From contig JAMCTA010000110.1 of the NCBI GenBank assembly GCA_023381895.1, forward strand, positions 26,315 through 41,433: a DNA stretch of 15,119 bases, read 5' to 3'. The DNA is from Chloroflexota bacterium (GTDB lineage: Bacteria > Chloroflexota > UBA4733). Position 1 is the first letter of the stretch; the number at the start of each line of letters is the position of its first letter. The position numbers were made by a program, and so were the translations under genes. Of the stretch, positions 13,544 through 15,119 are shown in pieces. The notes under the pieces were generated by a model. It was not told the DNA's origin and did no database searches. It was given only the letters and a program-made list of their open reading frames with translations.

Positions 13544-15119
13544 CTATTCCTCCTGCAGCTTCAGGACTGCCATGAACGCTTCTTGAGGAATCTCGACGTT
13601 GCCAACACGCTTCATGCGCTTCTTGCCCTCCGCCTGCTTCTCCAGCAGCTTGCGCTTGCGCGTCACGTCACCGCCATAACACTTGGCGAGCACATCCTTG
13701 CGCAGCGCCCGGATGGTCTCGCGAGCGACCACCCGGCTACCAATCGCCGCCTGGATGGGCACCTCGAACAGCTGCCGCGGGATGAGCTCCTTGAGCTTTT
13801 CGACGAGCAGCTTACCCTGCTGATAGGCCTTGTCTGCGTGGGTGATCACCGAGAGCGCATCGACGGGCTGCCCAGTGACAAGGATGTCGAGCTTCACGAG
13901 GCGCGATGGGCGGAATCCGCTCAGCGAATAGTCGAGCGAGGCGTAGCCCTGCGACCGCGACTTCAGTGAATCGTAGAACTCTGTGATGATCTCGGAGAGC
14001 GGCAGGTCGAAGCGGAGGGCAACTCGCTCCGTATCGAGATACGTCATGTCCTTGAATACGCCGCGGCGGGCTGTGGCAAGCTCCATGAGTGTGCCGATAT
14101 ACCGGGTAGGAGTGAGAATGCTTGCCTGCACCCACGGCTCAGCGATCTCAGTGACCTGCGCCGTAGGTGGCAGCTTGGCTGGCGAGTCGATCTCGATCTG
14201 CTCTCCCGTCACCAGCGTGACCTGGTAGCGCACGCTCGGGGCCGTAGCGAGGAGATCGAGGTGATATTCCCGCTCCAGACGCTCCTGAACGATCTCCATG
14301 TGGAGCAAGCCGAGGAAGCCACAGCGAAAGCCAAAGCCGAGTGCTACGGAATTCTCCGGCTCATAGACCAGCGAGGCATCGTTCAGGCGGAGCTTCTCGA
14401 GCGCATCGCGCAGCAACGGGTAGTCATCACCCCGCACCGGATAGATACCGGCAAAGACCATCGGCTTGGCTGGCGCATATCCCGGCAACGGCCCCTTCGC
14501 CGGATTGCTCCAGCCCGTCACAGTGTCACCCACACGACAATCCCGGACTGCCTTGAGTCCCGTTGCGAGGTAACCGACTTCGCCGGCACTGAGGGATTCC
14601 ACCGGGGCAAGGCCTGGCCGGAAGACACCAATCTCGAGCACATCCAGCGGTGCGCTACTCTGCATGAGGCGATAGCGCTCACCCTTGCGAATCTCACCCT
14701 GCATGACGCGGACATAGGCGACCACTCCCTTGAATGGGTCGTAGTGGGAGTCAAAGATCAGGGCCTGGAGCGGAGCGGCGTCATCCCCCTGCGGCGGCGG
14801 GATGACACGAACGATGGCCTCGAGCACATCACGCGTGCCACGCCCTTCTTTAGCACTGGTGAGCACCGCATCTGTTACATCGAGGCCAACGCCATCCTTG
14901 AGCTCCGCAAGCACACGCTGGGGCTCTGCCGTTGGCAGGTCTATCTTATTGATCACCGGTACGATGGCAAGCCCGTGCTCAATGGCAAGGTAGAGATTGG
15001 CGAGCGTCTGAGCTTCCACCCCCTGGGAAGCATCCACAACCAGGAGGGCGCCTTCACAGGCGGCAAGACTTCGCGACACTTCGTAGCCGAAGTCGACGTG
15101 CCCCGGCGTATCGATGGTC
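13544..15119 (-). CDS. lepA: Elongation factor 4 (LepA), 5'-truncated by the window edge
   Basis: About 524 C-terminal residues of the ~600-residue ribosome back-translocating GTPase LepA (EF4) are present. The frame runs to the window edge, beginning [20 protein letters not shown], which contains G3 (DTPGH). G4 is INKID and G5 lies in TSAKEG. Translation-factor domains II and III follow, with the LepA-typical [20 protein letters not shown] and [12 protein letters not shown]. The LepA-specific C-terminal domain is complete: [20 protein letters not shown], then [19 protein letters not shown] at 15079 is internal, not the start. The protein acts on the cytoplasmic ribosome; its last codons hold the ribosome binding site for the next gene, so the two are probably co-transcribed. 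Only the P-loop region is outside the window. Confidence 0.97.
   Translation of the reverse strand, partial: TIDTPGHVDFGYEVSRSLAACEGALLVVDASQGVEAQTLANLYLAIEHGLAIVPVINKIDLPTAEPQRVLAELKDGVGLDVTDAVLTSAKEGRGTRDVLEAIVRVIPPPQGDDAAPLQALIFDSHYDPFKGVVAYVRVMQGEIRKGERYRLMQSSAPLDVLEIGVFRPGLAPVESLSAGEVGYLATGLKAVRDCRVGDTVTGWSNPAKGPLPGYAPAKPMVFAGIYPVRGDDYPLLRDALEKLRLNDASLVYEPENSVALGFGFRCGFLGLLHMEIVQERLEREYHLDLLATAPSVRYQVTLVTGEQIEIDSPAKLPPTAQVTEIAEPWVQASILTPTRYIGTLMELATARRGVFKDMTYLDTERVALRFDLPLSEIITEFYDSLKSRSQGYASLDYSLSGFRPSRLVKLDILVTGQPVDALSVITHADKAYQQGKLLVEKLKELIPRQLFEVPIQAAIGSRVVARETIRALRKDVLAKCYGGDVTRKRKLLEKQAEGKKRMKRVGNVEIPQEAFMAVLKLQEE
13548..13554 (-). promoter_or_regulatory. Ribosome binding site embedded in the lepA 3' end
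   Basis: On the minus strand AGGAGGA lies 9 nt before the GTG of the phospholipase D-like gene and overlaps the last Gln-Glu-Glu codons of lepA. It fixes that GTG start and means ribosomes ending lepA translation stop on top of the next initiation site. Confidence 0.75.

Noticed and set aside
1..15119. tRNA, rRNA, CRISPR array, insertion sequence, integrase, toxin-antitoxin or defence gene
   Set aside because: I looked for GGTTCGA-type T-arms, regularly spaced long repeats, transposase or integrase motifs and small paired genes and found none. The window reads as ordinary chromosomal sequence apart from the amidase relic and the unknown surface protein.

Overview
The window is a piece of bacterial chromosome of fairly high GC, roughly 60% by eye. 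Several traits suggest a Chloroflexota bacterium, perhaps of the Thermomicrobia. These are Thr/Pro-rich spacers around a lipoprotein solute-binding domain, frequent GTG starts, and at least one gene with no ribosome binding site but a -10-like box right before its ATG. No 16S rRNA or ribosomal protein is present, so the lineage call is tentative.

Layout. At the left edge is the 3' two thirds of murJ (+), facing a small FmdB-type zinc-ribbon gene (-) across a shared perfect hairpin. A divergent spacer leads to an orphan solute-binding lipoprotein (+) and then the C-terminal remnant of a GatA-type amidase (+). Next are a Gfo/Idh/MocA oxidoreductase (-) and, divergent from it, a two-gene unit (+) encoding a sugar-1-phosphate nucleotidyltransferase and a GT4-type glycosyltransferase. 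A membrane CDP-alcohol phosphatidyltransferase (-) is divergent from a YtcJ-like amidohydrolase (+). The amidohydrolase overlaps tail-to-tail with a large secreted, C-terminally anchored protein of unknown function (-). A 457-bp gene-free gap with a cluster of short palindromes precedes that gene. The right edge holds a lepA-phospholipase D lipoprotein pair (-), with lepA running off the window.

Many products concern the cell envelope: lipid II flipping (MurJ), nucleotide-sugar supply and glycosyl transfer, phospholipid or glycolipid head-group transfer, and several exported or lipid-anchored proteins. I do not see one coherent pathway or a defence or mobile system. There is no CRISPR array, tRNA, rRNA, transposase or integrase. 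The least explained part is the 842-residue exported protein together with its upstream gap. The amidase remnant is the only clear sign of gene decay.
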